Part shown: one piece after another, positions 56,424 to 64,000 of the stretch
Numbering within the stretch: the first letter of the stretch is position 1
Layout: every line of letters begins with the position of its first letter
DNA from: Actinomyces israelii DSM 43320
GTDB taxonomy: Bacteria; Actinomycetota; Actinomycetes; Actinomycetales; Actinomycetaceae
Direction: 5' to 3'
Assembly (NCBI RefSeq): GCF_000711965.1
Contig: NZ_JONS01000001.1
Coordinates: 124,001 to 188,000 of the forward strand
DNA: 64,000 nt
Translations under genes and position numbers: made by a program
Notes under the pieces: generated by a model
The model's input: only the letters and a program-made list of their open reading frames with translations
Databases searched by the model: none
What the model was told of the DNA's origin: nothing

Positions 56424-58226
56424 TCATCCCGTCGCGGGCGCGGGCTGCCAGGCCCCCACGGTCACCGAGGCGTCGGGGTGAAGCACCACCGCGCGCCAGG
56501 CGACCAGGCCGCCGTCGGAGTCGAAGGACAGCACGTGCAGGTAGGCGTCCTCGGTCACCCGCCCCACGGACGTGCCGCCCTTGCCGGCCCCGGAGACGAG
56601 CTGGGCGACGTCGAGATTCGCGCCCCGGGTCACGCTCATCCCCCGCTCCTGGTGAACGTGCCCGCCGATGAGCAGCGGGACGCAGCCGTCGTCGATGAGC
56701 GGGCCGAAGGTCGCCGGCTGGTGGATGAGGACGACGTCGGCCCCCTCGCCCCTGCCCGCGGCCTCGCAGGAGACGGTCGCCAGGCGCCGCCCGATGTCGG
56801 TGGCGCTCTCCTCGCCGCGCTGGAAGGTGCCCCCGGCCGGGGTGCGGTCCGGGTCGACGTCGCCGAGGACCCGCAGCCCGCCGACGTCCCGGACGCTGCC
56901 GTCGGTCACCGTCCAGCCGAGCGCCCGCAGGCGCTCGGCCGTGTAGGACGAGTCGTGGTTCCCGATCGTGGCCACCCGGGCGACGCCGCCCGGCACCGCG
57001 TTGTCCAGGGCGTCGACGCAGAACTGCTCGGGCTCCGAGCCGGTCATGGTCAGGTCGCCGTCGTCCATGTGGACGGTGGCGCCCGCCAGGGCGTCGAGCA
57101 GCCCGGCGAAGGCGGTGACGTCGAGGTTGCAGTGCAGGTCGGTCGTCAGGACCGCCGTGACGGCGCCCCGGCCGCGGGCGGGCCCGACCGTCGCGGTCGG
57201 CTGCGCGGAGGAGCCGGGCGCCGCGCCCGTCGACGGGGCCCGGGACGACGGCGTCCCGGCCGCCCCCGGGGACGCGGCGGCGGAGGCCGCCCGGGCGACC
57301 TCGTCGGCATCGACGGCGCCGCCGGCGGCCGTCACGTCCGCGACCCCATCGACCCGCTCGGAGGCGGCCCACGCGGCCCAGAGGTTGGCGTGGGCGGCGG
57401 CGTAGAAGGAGGTGTTGTCGGCCAGGAAGGCCGTGACCCGGCCGCCGTAGGCCTGGACGATGTCGCCGATGCGCCCGGAGACGCGCGCCTGCTCCAACGG
57501 GGTGCCCGCCAGGACCGGCAGACGGTTGCCGGTCACCGCCTGCGGGCGCAGGCCGGGCAGGAGCAGCGCCACGACGGTGACCGCGCCGGTGGCCGCCAGC
57601 AGGCTGGAGGCGGTGGCGTGGGCGAGGCCCCGGTGCACGGCGTCGCGCAGGCGCCCCCCGGTGGCCAGACGGCCGGCGGCCACCAGGCACAGCATGACCG
57701 ACTCCAGCAGCCCCGCCCGTCTCAGGGCGTCGTCGACCAGGGCCCGCAGGCCGCGCTCGATGGTGAGCTCGGGATGGGTGATCAGGGACATGTAGGCGGC
57801 GCCGTCGGAGCTCAGGGCCTCGCCGAGGGCGTCCTGTGAGCCGACGACGGGCTCTGCCTGTCCCGCGACCTCCCCCAGCACCACCCGCACCCCCAGGATC
57901 CCGGCAGGCGAGTCGAGGGCGACCTGCCCCAGGGGCCCCAGGTCGAGGCTGACGGTGGAGTCGAGGGTCGTCGACCACTGCGCCTGGTGGGGGCCGACGG
58001 GGCTGGAGGCCTCGGCCGTGACCACGCCGACGCACAGCGAGACCAGGCAGGTGACGGCGAGCAGCACAAGGGTGCGCGTGACCTTGCGGAAGCGGACCGT
58101 GCGGGCCGTCCACCACCGCGAGCAGGCCGCACGGCAGCCGCGCAGCAGCGCCCGGGGCGCGCCGGGCCCGCCGGGCGCCGTCGGCCGGCCGCGGTCCCGA
58201 CTCCGCGTCCACCGGGCCTCCGTCAT
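56424..58226 (-). CDS. Membrane-anchored metallophosphoesterase
   Basis: The 600-aa protein has an N-terminal membrane segment (TLVLLAVTCLVSLCVGVVT at about 50-68), a long extracytoplasmic part and a second segment near 205-225. A calcineurin-like phosphoesterase domain then covers about 350-570. Metal ligands are in LTTDLHCNL (DxH), MDDGDLTMTG (GD), IGNHDSSY (GNHD), LIHQPATFG and GGHVHQERG. An Ala/Pro/Ser-rich linker precedes the domain. It is probably a surface phosphatase or nuclease; substrate unknown. It starts 3 nt after the HAD phosphatase stop. Confidence 0.86.
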   Translation of the reverse strand: MTEARWTRSRDRGRPTAPGGPGAPRALLRGCRAACSRWWTARTVRFRKVTRTLVLLAVTCLVSLCVGVVTAEASSPVGPHQAQWSTTLDSTVSLDLGPLGQVALDSPAGILGVRVVLGEVAGQAEPVVGSQDALGEALSSDGAAYMSLITHPELTIERGLRALVDDALRRAGLLESVMLCLVAAGRLATGGRLRDAVHRGLAHATASSLLAATGAVTVVALLLPGLRPQAVTGNRLPVLAGTPLEQARVSGRIGDIVQAYGGRVTAFLADNTSFYAAAHANLWAAWAASERVDGVADVTAAGGAVDADEVARAASAAASPGAAGTPSSRAPSTGAAPGSSAQPTATVGPARGRGAVTAVLTTDLHCNLDVTAFAGLLDALAGATVHMDDGDLTMTGSEPEQFCVDALDNAVPGGVARVATIGNHDSSYTAERLRALGWTVTDGSVRDVGGLRVLGDVDPDRTPAGGTFQRGEESATDIGRRLATVSCEAAGRGEGADVVLIHQPATFGPLIDDGCVPLLIGGHVHQERGMSVTRGANLDVAQLVSGAGKGGTSVGRVTEDAYLHVLSFDSDGGLVAWRAVVLHPDASVTVGAWQPAPATG

Positions 58227-58229
58227 GGC

Positions 58230-59084
58230 TCAGGCCCGAGAGGAGCCGGCGATCCGGGCCGCCAGCGCGATGACGTAGTCGACGGTGTCCTCCCAGCCGG
58301 TCACGGCCCGGCAGGGCACGCCCAGGGCCTTGACGGGGTGGTCGTTGCCCTCGGCGTCGAGGCGATCGCCCACGAAGAGCATGTCGCCCAGGGGGATGCC
58401 GGTCTGCTCGGCCAGGTGGACCATGCCGTAGGCCTTGTCGACGCCCTTGGGGGTGATGTCCACGCTCGTGGACCCGCCCGAGCGGACCTCGAGCTCGGGC
58501 AGGCGCGCAGCGACGGCGTCCCGCAGCCGCCCCTTCTTCTCCCCCGTGGGGTCCCAGGCCTTCTTGGCGTCCAGCGGCGCCTCCTGACCGAGCGCCGAGA
58601 AGGTGATCTGAGAGCCGCGGTTCTCGAGGATCTCGCCCCAGGTCCGCTCCTCCCACAGACCCAGCCTGCGGGCCTCGGCCTCGACGATCGCGAAGCCCCT
58701 GTCGACCTGCGCGGGCGTGAAGTCGTGGGCGTAGACGAGCCTCCAGCCGTCGCTGCTGATGCCGTCGGCCGCAGCGGCCTGCGGAACATGGACGTAGTAG
58801 CGGGTGCCGCAGGTGGGCATGAGGTGGAGGCGGGAGAGCTGGTCGCCGGTGGCGTCCAGGTGGGCCAGGACCTGGTCGTGGAACTGGGTGAATCGCCCGC
58901 CGGAGATGACGCACACGGGTACGACGTCGAGCAGGGCGCGCAGCGCGGCGGCCATGGCGGCGGGCAGGGGCGACTTGGATGGGGCCAGGGTCTCGTCGAG
59001 GTCGAAGGCGACCAGCCGGGGGACGATGTCGTCCGGTGCGGTGGACAGGGCGTCGGGGGTGACGGCGTCGCGGGTGTCTGTCAT
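58230..59084 (-). CDS. HAD-superfamily (IIB, Cof/PMM-like) phosphatase
   Basis: The 284-aa hydrolase has motif I VAFDLDETLAPSKSPLP near 25-41, motif II CVISGGRF near 60, and motif III/IV in DITPKGVDKAYGMVHLAEQT and LFVGDRLDAEGNDHPVKALG near 210-255. This matches HAD-IIB enzymes annotated as sucrose-6-phosphate phosphatase or phosphomannomutase-like. The substrate is not certain. The ATG at 59084 was chosen; a GTG at 59102 is also possible. It is followed by the metallophosphoesterase with a 3-nt gap. Confidence 0.86.
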   Translation of the reverse strand: MTDTRDAVTPDALSTAPDDIVPRLVAFDLDETLAPSKSPLPAAMAAALRALLDVVPVCVISGGRFTQFHDQVLAHLDATGDQLSRLHLMPTCGTRYYVHVPQAAAADGISSDGWRLVYAHDFTPAQVDRGFAIVEAEARRLGLWEERTWGEILENRGSQITFSALGQEAPLDAKKAWDPTGEKKGRLRDAVAARLPELEVRSGGSTSVDITPKGVDKAYGMVHLAEQTGIPLGDMLFVGDRLDAEGNDHPVKALGVPCRAVTGWEDTVDYVIALAARIAGSSRA

Positions 59085-59180
59085 GGCGGCATTGTCTCGC
59101 ACGGGCGCGGCGGCGGGGAAGCCGTCGCGCCCGTGCCCGCCGGAGCGGGCCGGATGCGTGTCTGGACGACGCCGGTCGGC

Positions 59181-59366
59181 TCAGTCCTGGGCCTGCGGCG
59201 GGGCCCCGGGGTGGCGCAGGTGCTCGCGGGCGGCTGCGCGTGCCTGGGCGCGAGCGTCCCTGTCCTCGCGGCGCCCGCGCACGACCAGGGCGGTGACTGA
59301 GACGGCGAGACCGCCCCAGATGACAACGATGGCGACGAGCATGAGGGTGATCGCGGGACCGGTCAT
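59181..59366 (-). CDS. MetS-family small subunit of an NSS transporter
   Basis: The 61-aa protein is one membrane helix (TLMLVAIVVIWGGLAVSVTA at about 8-27) followed by a charged tail (RGRREDRDARAQARAAAREH). It directly follows the NSS transporter gene (1-nt gap), as in MetPS of Corynebacterium glutamicum, where MetS is needed for methionine/alanine uptake. It is easy to miss by length but well supported by context. Confidence 0.87.
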   Translation of the reverse strand: MTGPAITLMLVAIVVIWGGLAVSVTALVVRGRREDRDARAQARAAAREHLRHPGAPPQAQD

Positions 59367-59367
59367 C

Positions 59368-60930
59368 TCACTTCACCTCCTCGTAGGCGTCCAGGGCGAT
59401 GGGGGTGAAGTCGTCCACGGGCGTCCTCCAGGGGATCGCGGTCAGCACGGCGGTGACCACCGCCCCCGCGAAGAGCATGCCCCAGCCGAACACGGCCTCG
59501 AAGCCGCGGGAGTAGGTGTAGCCGTCGTGCGCGTAGGACCACACGGTCTGGATGAACATGTACCCCAGGAGCGCGGGCACGACGACCGCGGCCGTCACCC
59601 GCCACCACTCCCCCACCGCGCGGGTCTCGGAGACGACGTTGAGGTGACGCCGAAGGATCTTGAAACGGCGCAGGACCAGCCCCAGCCCGACGCACATGGT
59701 GATCGCGGAGGCCACGACGCCGATGTTGTTGATGTAGGCGTCCACGACGTCGAGGTCGTACAGGCCCGAGGACGTGCCGAACAGCACGAAGGACAGGGCC
59801 GCGCTGGGCAGGCCGCAGGCGAGGGTCGCCGTCACATTGGACCAGCCGAACTTCTCGGCGACCGCGGGCGCGACGACCTGGATGATGGAGATGAAGGAGG
59901 TCAGGCCCGCCAGCGTGAAGGAGGCGAAGAAGAGGAACCCGAAGAGCGGTCCGCCCGGCATCTGGGAGATGACGGTCGGGAAGGTCACGAAGGCGAGGGC
60001 CGGTCCCGTGATGCCCTCGAGCTCGCCGACCGAGACGTTCTGGACGTGCGCCATGAAGCCGAGGGTCGCGAACACGCCGATGCCGGCGAGCAGCTCGAAG
60101 GAGGAGTTGGCGAAGGCCGCCGTCAGCCCCGTGCCCACGAGGTTGGAACGGCGCTTGAGGTAGGAGGCGTAGGTCAGCATGATGCCGAAGCCGATGGACA
60201 GGGAGAAGAAGATCTGCCCGAAGGCGGCCATCCAGACCCGGTAGTCGCCCAGCTTGCCCCAGTCGGGGGTGAACAGGGTGTTGAGGCCGTCCGTGGCGCC
60301 GGGCAGGAGCATGGCGCGCACGACGAGTATGAGGAACATGACGACCAGGACGGGCAGGAAGATCCGGTTGGCGCGCTCGACGCCCTTGGACACGCCGCGC
60401 GCCACGACGTAGATCCCGTAGGCCCACACGAGCAGCAGCGGGATGATGACGCCGACGACCGGCTCGGCGGAGTAGGCGGGGGTACCGGCGTCGGAGATCT
60501 TGCCCAGGCCGATGTAGCTGCTGAAGAAGCCGGAGGCGTCATCGCCCCAGGCGGTCGTCAGGGCGAAGACCGTGTAGCGCAGGGCCCAGGCGACGACGAC
60601 GACGTAGTAGGTCATGATGATGAAGCAGACGACGACGTGCCACCAGCCCAGCCACTCGAACCGCCTGGATATGCGCCGGAAGACGGCCGGCGAGGATCCC
60701 CGGTAGCGGTGCCCCAGGGCGTAGTCGAGGAGGAGGACGGGCACGCCCACGGCCAGGAGGGCGACGATGTAGGGAATCATGAAGGCGCCGCCGCCGTTGG
60801 AGTAGGCGACGCCGGGGAAGCGCCAGATGTTTCCCAGGCCGATGGCCGAGCCGATGGCGGCCATCAGGAAGCCGAACTGGCCGCTCCACTGCTCGCGCGC
60901 GGGCGTCGAGGGCGTGGATGTGGAGGACAT
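59368..60930 (-). CDS. Sodium-dependent amino-acid transporter (NSS family, MetP-like)
   Basis: The 520-aa secondary transporter has twelve helices. The NSS signature is REQWSGQFGFLMAAIGSAIG followed by LGNIWRFPGVAYSNGGGAFM at about 12-51 (the Na+ and substrate site). WMAAFGQIFFSLSIGFGIML near 250-269 is TM6 and LAGLTSFISIIQVVAPAVAE near 340 is TM8. Together with the small MetS subunit it should import methionine or other neutral amino acids with sodium. It is divergent from deoD. Substrate inferred from the MetPS pairing. Confidence 0.91.
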   Translation of the reverse strand: MSSTSTPSTPAREQWSGQFGFLMAAIGSAIGLGNIWRFPGVAYSNGGGAFMIPYIVALLAVGVPVLLLDYALGHRYRGSSPAVFRRISRRFEWLGWWHVVVCFIIMTYYVVVVAWALRYTVFALTTAWGDDASGFFSSYIGLGKISDAGTPAYSAEPVVGVIIPLLLVWAYGIYVVARGVSKGVERANRIFLPVLVVMFLILVVRAMLLPGATDGLNTLFTPDWGKLGDYRVWMAAFGQIFFSLSIGFGIMLTYASYLKRRSNLVGTGLTAAFANSSFELLAGIGVFATLGFMAHVQNVSVGELEGITGPALAFVTFPTVISQMPGGPLFGFLFFASFTLAGLTSFISIIQVVAPAVAEKFGWSNVTATLACGLPSAALSFVLFGTSSGLYDLDVVDAYINNIGVVASAITMCVGLGLVLRRFKILRRHLNVVSETRAVGEWWRVTAAVVVPALLGYMFIQTVWSYAHDGYTYSRGFEAVFGWGMLFAGAVVTAVLTAIPWRTPVDDFTPIALDAYEEVK

Positions 60931-61158
60931 GGTGAAGCCCCTGTGCGTAATGGGTGGTCGTCTTGGGGGCGGCGCCGCGGGAACGGCGCCGCCGACCTGC
61001 GAGGCTGACGCAGAGACGCTGAACCAGCGAACCGTAACCCCGCTCACTGGCTGGTTCCCCGTCGTTCCACAATCCGGGACATCGGGCTGTGCCACACTGA
61101 TGCGCAGGGCGCCCGCAGCGGCGCGCCTTCCGCCCGTCTGACCGCCCCGGAGGACCCC

Positions 61159-61875
61159 ATGGCCACCGCCCACATCGCCGCCGAGCCCGGCGACTTCGCC
61201 CCCGCCGTCCTCATGCCCGGCGACCCCAGGCGCGCCCAGCGCATCGCCGAGTCTCTTCTGACCGAGCCGCGCCTGGTCACCGACGTGCGCGGGATGCTCG
61301 GCTTCACCGGCACCGTGGACGGCGAGCCGTTGAGTGTCATGGGCTCGGGCATGGGCCAGCCCTCCCTGGCCATCTACGCCACCGAGCTGTTCGCCCGCTT
61401 CGGCGTCGAGCGCATCATCCGCGTGGGCACTGCGGGCGGCATCAGCGAGCGGGTCGGGGTGGGCGACGTCGTCATCGCCACCGGTGCGCACACCGACTCC
61501 GCCATGAACCAGCTGCGCGTCCCGGGCATCAGCTTCTCGGCCGTCGCGGACTTCCACCTGGCCATGGCGGCCTACCGGGAGGCCGTCGCAGCCGGCATCG
61601 CCGAGCGGACCCACGTCGGCACGATCGCCTCCCGCGACCACTTCTACTTCACTCCCGAGGGCCAGACCGAGCGCCTGGCCGCCTACGGGACGCTGTGCGT
61701 GGAGATGGAGTCCGCGGTCCTGTACGCGGTGGCGGCCGAGTACAGCAGGCGGGCCCTGACGGTGCTCACCGTCTCGGACCACCTGCTCGACCACCGCGGC
61801 GACATGAGCGCCGCCGAGCGGGAGACGCGCTTCCAGGACTCCCTGCGCCTGGCCGTCGCAGCCGCGCTGAGCTGA
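61159..61875 (+). CDS. deoD: Purine-nucleoside phosphorylase, DeoD type
   Basis: The 238-aa enzyme cleaves purine nucleosides with phosphate. AVLMPGDPRRAQRIAESLL near 14-32 holds the phosphate Arg, MGSGMGQPSLAIYATELF near 60-77, IRVGTAGGI near 88, CVEMESAVLYAVA near 181-193 binds the ribose, and VLTVSDHLL near 205 has the catalytic Asp. Length and motifs fit the hexameric DeoD class. GGAGGA precedes the ATG. It is convergent with ppgK. Confidence 0.94.
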   Translation: MATAHIAAEPGDFAPAVLMPGDPRRAQRIAESLLTEPRLVTDVRGMLGFTGTVDGEPLSVMGSGMGQPSLAIYATELFARFGVERIIRVGTAGGISERVGVGDVVIATGAHTDSAMNQLRVPGISFSAVADFHLAMAAYREAVAAGIAERTHVGTIASRDHFYFTPEGQTERLAAYGTLCVEMESAVLYAVAAEYSRRALTVLTVSDHLLDHRGDMSAAERETRFQDSLRLAVAAALS

Positions 61876-61908
61876 GGGCGCCGGCCCGCGTCAGCGGGCG
61901 CGGGGCCG

Positions 61909-62667
61909 CTACTCGGCCCGGGAGGCCTGCCAGGCGGCGCCGACGATACCCGCGGTGTTGAGCAGGGCGGCGGGCACGATCGGGGCGCGCAGGTCGAGCA
62001 GCGGCAGGAACTTCTCGTGCTTCTTCGATACTCCCCCGCCGACGACGAACAGGTCCGGGCTGAAGAGCATCTCGACGTGGGAGTAGTAGCGCTGCAGCCG
62101 CTTGGCCCACTTCTTCCAGCTCAGGTCGTGGACCTCCTTCTGGTGGGAGGAGGCGCGGGTCTCGGCGTCGTGGCCGTCGATCTCCAGGTGCCCGAGCTCG
62201 GTGTTGGGCACGAGCGTGCCGTCCACGATGACGGCCGAGCCGATGCCGGTGCCCAGCGTGGTGACGATGACGGTACCGCGCACCCCCTTGGCCGCGCCGT
62301 AGGCGACCTCGGCCAGGCCGGCGGCGTCGGCGTCGTTGAGCGCGTATGAGCGCCTGCCCAGGACGTGCGTCATGAGCTCATTGACGTCGACGCCCTTCCA
62401 GGACTTGTCGAGGTTGGCGATGAAGGGGATGGTCCCGTGCACGATCGGAGCCGGGAAGGTGATGCCCACGGGCACGTCCTCCTCGACACCGAGCCTGTCG
62501 ATGATCGTGCGGCAGACCTTCGCGACCGCCTTGGGCGTGGAGGGCCGGGGGGTGTCGATGCGGACGCGCTCGCCCGCGAACTCGCCGGTCTCCAGGTCGA
62601 CGAGGGCGCCCTTGATACCCGATCCGCCGATGTCGATCCCGCATGCCATCCGGTTCGTCTGACTCAT
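61909..62667 (-). CDS. ppgK: Polyphosphate glucokinase
   Basis: The 252-aa ROK-fold kinase phosphorylates glucose with polyphosphate or ATP and is characteristic of Actinobacteria. The phosphate loop is CGIDIGGSGIKGALVDLETG at about 9-28, the substrate region LNDADAAGLAEVAYGA near 115-130 holds the catalytic Asp, and VIVTTLGTGIGSAVIVDG and NTELGHLEIDGHDAE follow. AGGAGG lies just before the ATG. It links to glycogen metabolism (glgA/glgC) through glucose-6-phosphate. Confidence 0.95.
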   Translation of the reverse strand: MSQTNRMACGIDIGGSGIKGALVDLETGEFAGERVRIDTPRPSTPKAVAKVCRTIIDRLGVEEDVPVGITFPAPIVHGTIPFIANLDKSWKGVDVNELMTHVLGRRSYALNDADAAGLAEVAYGAAKGVRGTVIVTTLGTGIGSAVIVDGTLVPNTELGHLEIDGHDAETRASSHQKEVHDLSWKKWAKRLQRYYSHVEMLFSPDLFVVGGGVSKKHEKFLPLLDLRAPIVPAALLNTAGIVGAAWQASRAE

Positions 62668-62758
62668 GACAGCCTCCTGAAGGTCTTCTGATCAGTGCGG
62701 TCCGAGGATATAGGAGGAGTCGGTGAGCCGGGGCCGGTTGGAGGCGGCTTCCGGGCTC

Positions 62759-64000
62759 TTACGGTGCGGTCGTGAACACTGTGGAGGGCACCCCGAGGCG
62801 GGCGCAGGTCTCCTCGCAGGCGTGGCAGGGGCCGATGGGCTCGCCCTGGGGGTGGGAGTGGATCTTCACCCGCGTGACGGTCTCGGGCAGCTCGTCGACG
62901 CCCTCCCTCTGCGCGGCGTCGGCGAGCATCTTGTAGGCGGCGTCGACCCTGTACTCCCAGCGGGCGAAGGGGCCGGCCCCGCAGATCGCATTGTCCAGCC
63001 AGGCCTCGTACCAGGCCAGGAAGCCGGGGGCCGCGAGCTGGAAGCCGTCGTCGCAGGCGCGCGAATCCAGCCACACGGTGCCGTCGGCGAGATTGAGGAC
63101 CCACTGGGCCCCGCAGCCGGCGTCGGCCAGGTACCACCACTCCTCGGCGAGGGGCCGGGGCTCGAGGCCGTAGCCGGGCCCCGCCCCGCCGGCGGCGACC
63201 GTGCTCAGGAACCAGGCCATGCCCTCCGGCAGCCCGAGGCTCGCGGCGCCGGGGTCCGTCTCTCCCAGCCGCATGCCGTGATGGCGGGCGCCGCACCAGC
63301 CGGCCTCGCTGGTCGGGTTGTCGGCGCAGGCGCGCAGCAGGTCGAGGGTGCGCTGCAGGCCGCCGCGGGTGAGGGTGGGGGCCGGCTCGATCGGAGTCAG
63401 CAGCGCCCACTCGCGCAGCATCCGCGTGCCGCCGGACTCCGGCGGGATGGTGTCGAGCACGGCACGGGCGGGCGGCCAGTCGGCCGCCCCGAGCTTGACC
63501 TCGGCCAGCGGCGTCGGGCCCGCCTCGAGGAAGCAGCCGAGCGCAACGACTTGGCCGGACCGCAGGGCGGGGACGGTTCCGCTGTCCAGCACCCGTGTTG
63601 TCAGGGCCCGGGGACCGCCCAGGCGCTGCCGGTAGACCGCCGCCTCCTCCGCCGAGCCGGTCCAGCGGTCGAGGTGGCCAACCGCGACGCGGTACCGCCG
63701 TCCGTCCAGGGCAGTCTCGAGCTGCTCGACATCCGGATCCTGAGTGCTGATGAGGTCGGGGCGGCCGATCCCGGTGAGCAGGACGGGTCCGAAGGCGCAG
63801 GCCCAGTTGCACCCGGCCAGTACGAGCGCGGACTGCGTGCTCGAGCCGTATCCGCTGGCGGTGACCAGGGCTCCCGACTCGCCGAGCGCGCCGCCTCTGA
63901 TGGTCAAGAAGATGAACACCCCGTAGGGCGGAGCGTCCTGGCACTCGTCGATGGAGCACTCGATGACGGGCAACCCCTCCCCGAGCTCCACGACCTGGGC
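62759..64000 (-). CDS. Hypothetical protein with a C-terminal PCxxC segment, 5' end cut by window edge
   Basis: At least 413 residues are visible and the frame stays open at the right edge, so the start is outside; a GTG at 63991 is the first in-window candidate. The middle part (about 315-340) has VWLDSRACDDGFQLAAPGFL followed by AWYEAWLDNAICG, which resembles the end of SUKH/SMI1-type domains. The C-terminus has RVKIHSHPQGEPIGPCHACE and ETCARLGVP, a PCxxC like that of toxin-type cytidine deaminases, but no clear HAE/CAE partner was found. No function is assigned. Confidence 0.6.
   Translation of the reverse strand, partial: AQVVELGEGLPVIECSIDECQDAPPYGVFIFLTIRGGALGESGALVTASGYGSSTQSALVLAGCNWACAFGPVLLTGIGRPDLISTQDPDVEQLETALDGRRYRVAVGHLDRWTGSAEEAAVYRQRLGGPRALTTRVLDSGTVPALRSGQVVALGCFLEAGPTPLAEVKLGAADWPPARAVLDTIPPESGGTRMLREWALLTPIEPAPTLTRGGLQRTLDLLRACADNPTSEAGWCGARHHGMRLGETDPGAASLGLPEGMAWFLSTVAAGGAGPGYGLEPRPLAEEWWYLADAGCGAQWVLNLADGTVWLDSRACDDGFQLAAPGFLAWYEAWLDNAICGAGPFARWEYRVDAAYKMLADAAQREGVDELPETVTRVKIHSHPQGEPIGPCHACEETCARLGVPSTVFTTAP

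Overview
The window is a very GC-rich chromosomal segment of a Gram-positive actinobacterium, most likely an Actinomyces or close relative in the Actinomycetaceae. That placement is an inference from base composition, actinobacterial families (PPGK polyphosphate glucokinase, DUF3097, VKOR-DsbA-type oxidase, long LeuA) and gene order. No rRNA, tRNA, insertion sequence, phage gene or replication origin was found.

Layout. 0-9.4 kb: ABC ATPase (cut by the edge), a conserved unknown, the divergent glgA/glgC pair, serB, a SixA-like phosphatase, FabG-like reductase, DusB and a YibE/F membrane protein. 9.5-18.2 kb: glyS, zinc-uptake operon znuACB with zur, then uppS, recO and leuA with a leucine leader peptide. 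18.3-27.3 kb: ABC exporter with a small XRE regulator, an acyltransferase gene broken by an amber codon, putA and a membrane alpha/beta hydrolase. 27.3-31.3 kb: era, CBS-domain protein, ybeY, phoH as one overlapping operon. 31.4-40.0 kb is accessory: EamA transporter, two CRISPR-like repeats, HXXEE-like protein, tetR-ABC operon, STM3941-like protein, CPBP protease, a 0.74 kb gene-free stretch, then three immunity-type proteins (Imm51, DUF4241, SUKH) with no toxin. 40.0-46.3 kb: rsmE, yggS, a scar joining the tails of an MFS and a LysR gene, dnaJ, hrcA with CIRCE, DUF3097. 46.4-64 kb: a lipoprotein esterase with an apparent internal deletion, NhaD-like antiporter, GNAT, leuS, HIT, DtxR, VKOR, metallophosphoesterase, HAD phosphatase, NSS transporter with its MetS subunit, deoD, ppgK and an unknown cut by the right edge.

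The backbone glyS - zur - uppS - recO - era - corC - ybeY - phoH - rsmE - dnaJ - hrcA follows the order known from Mycobacterium tuberculosis (Rv2357c to Rv2374c). The accessory blocks sit in the gaps of this backbone, and most of the decayed genes lie in those blocks.

Two cross-cutting signals stand out. First, many genes have a TANNNT hexamer 6-8 nt before the start codon and no Shine-Dalgarno sequence, which points to leaderless mRNAs; the leucine leader peptide is one of them. Second, an intergenic repeat built on the 12-mer GCCGAGATCGGT occurs at six places (4.3, 21.6, 31.4, 32.4, 46.3, 54.8 kb); one copy supplies the last codons of the DtxR gene.
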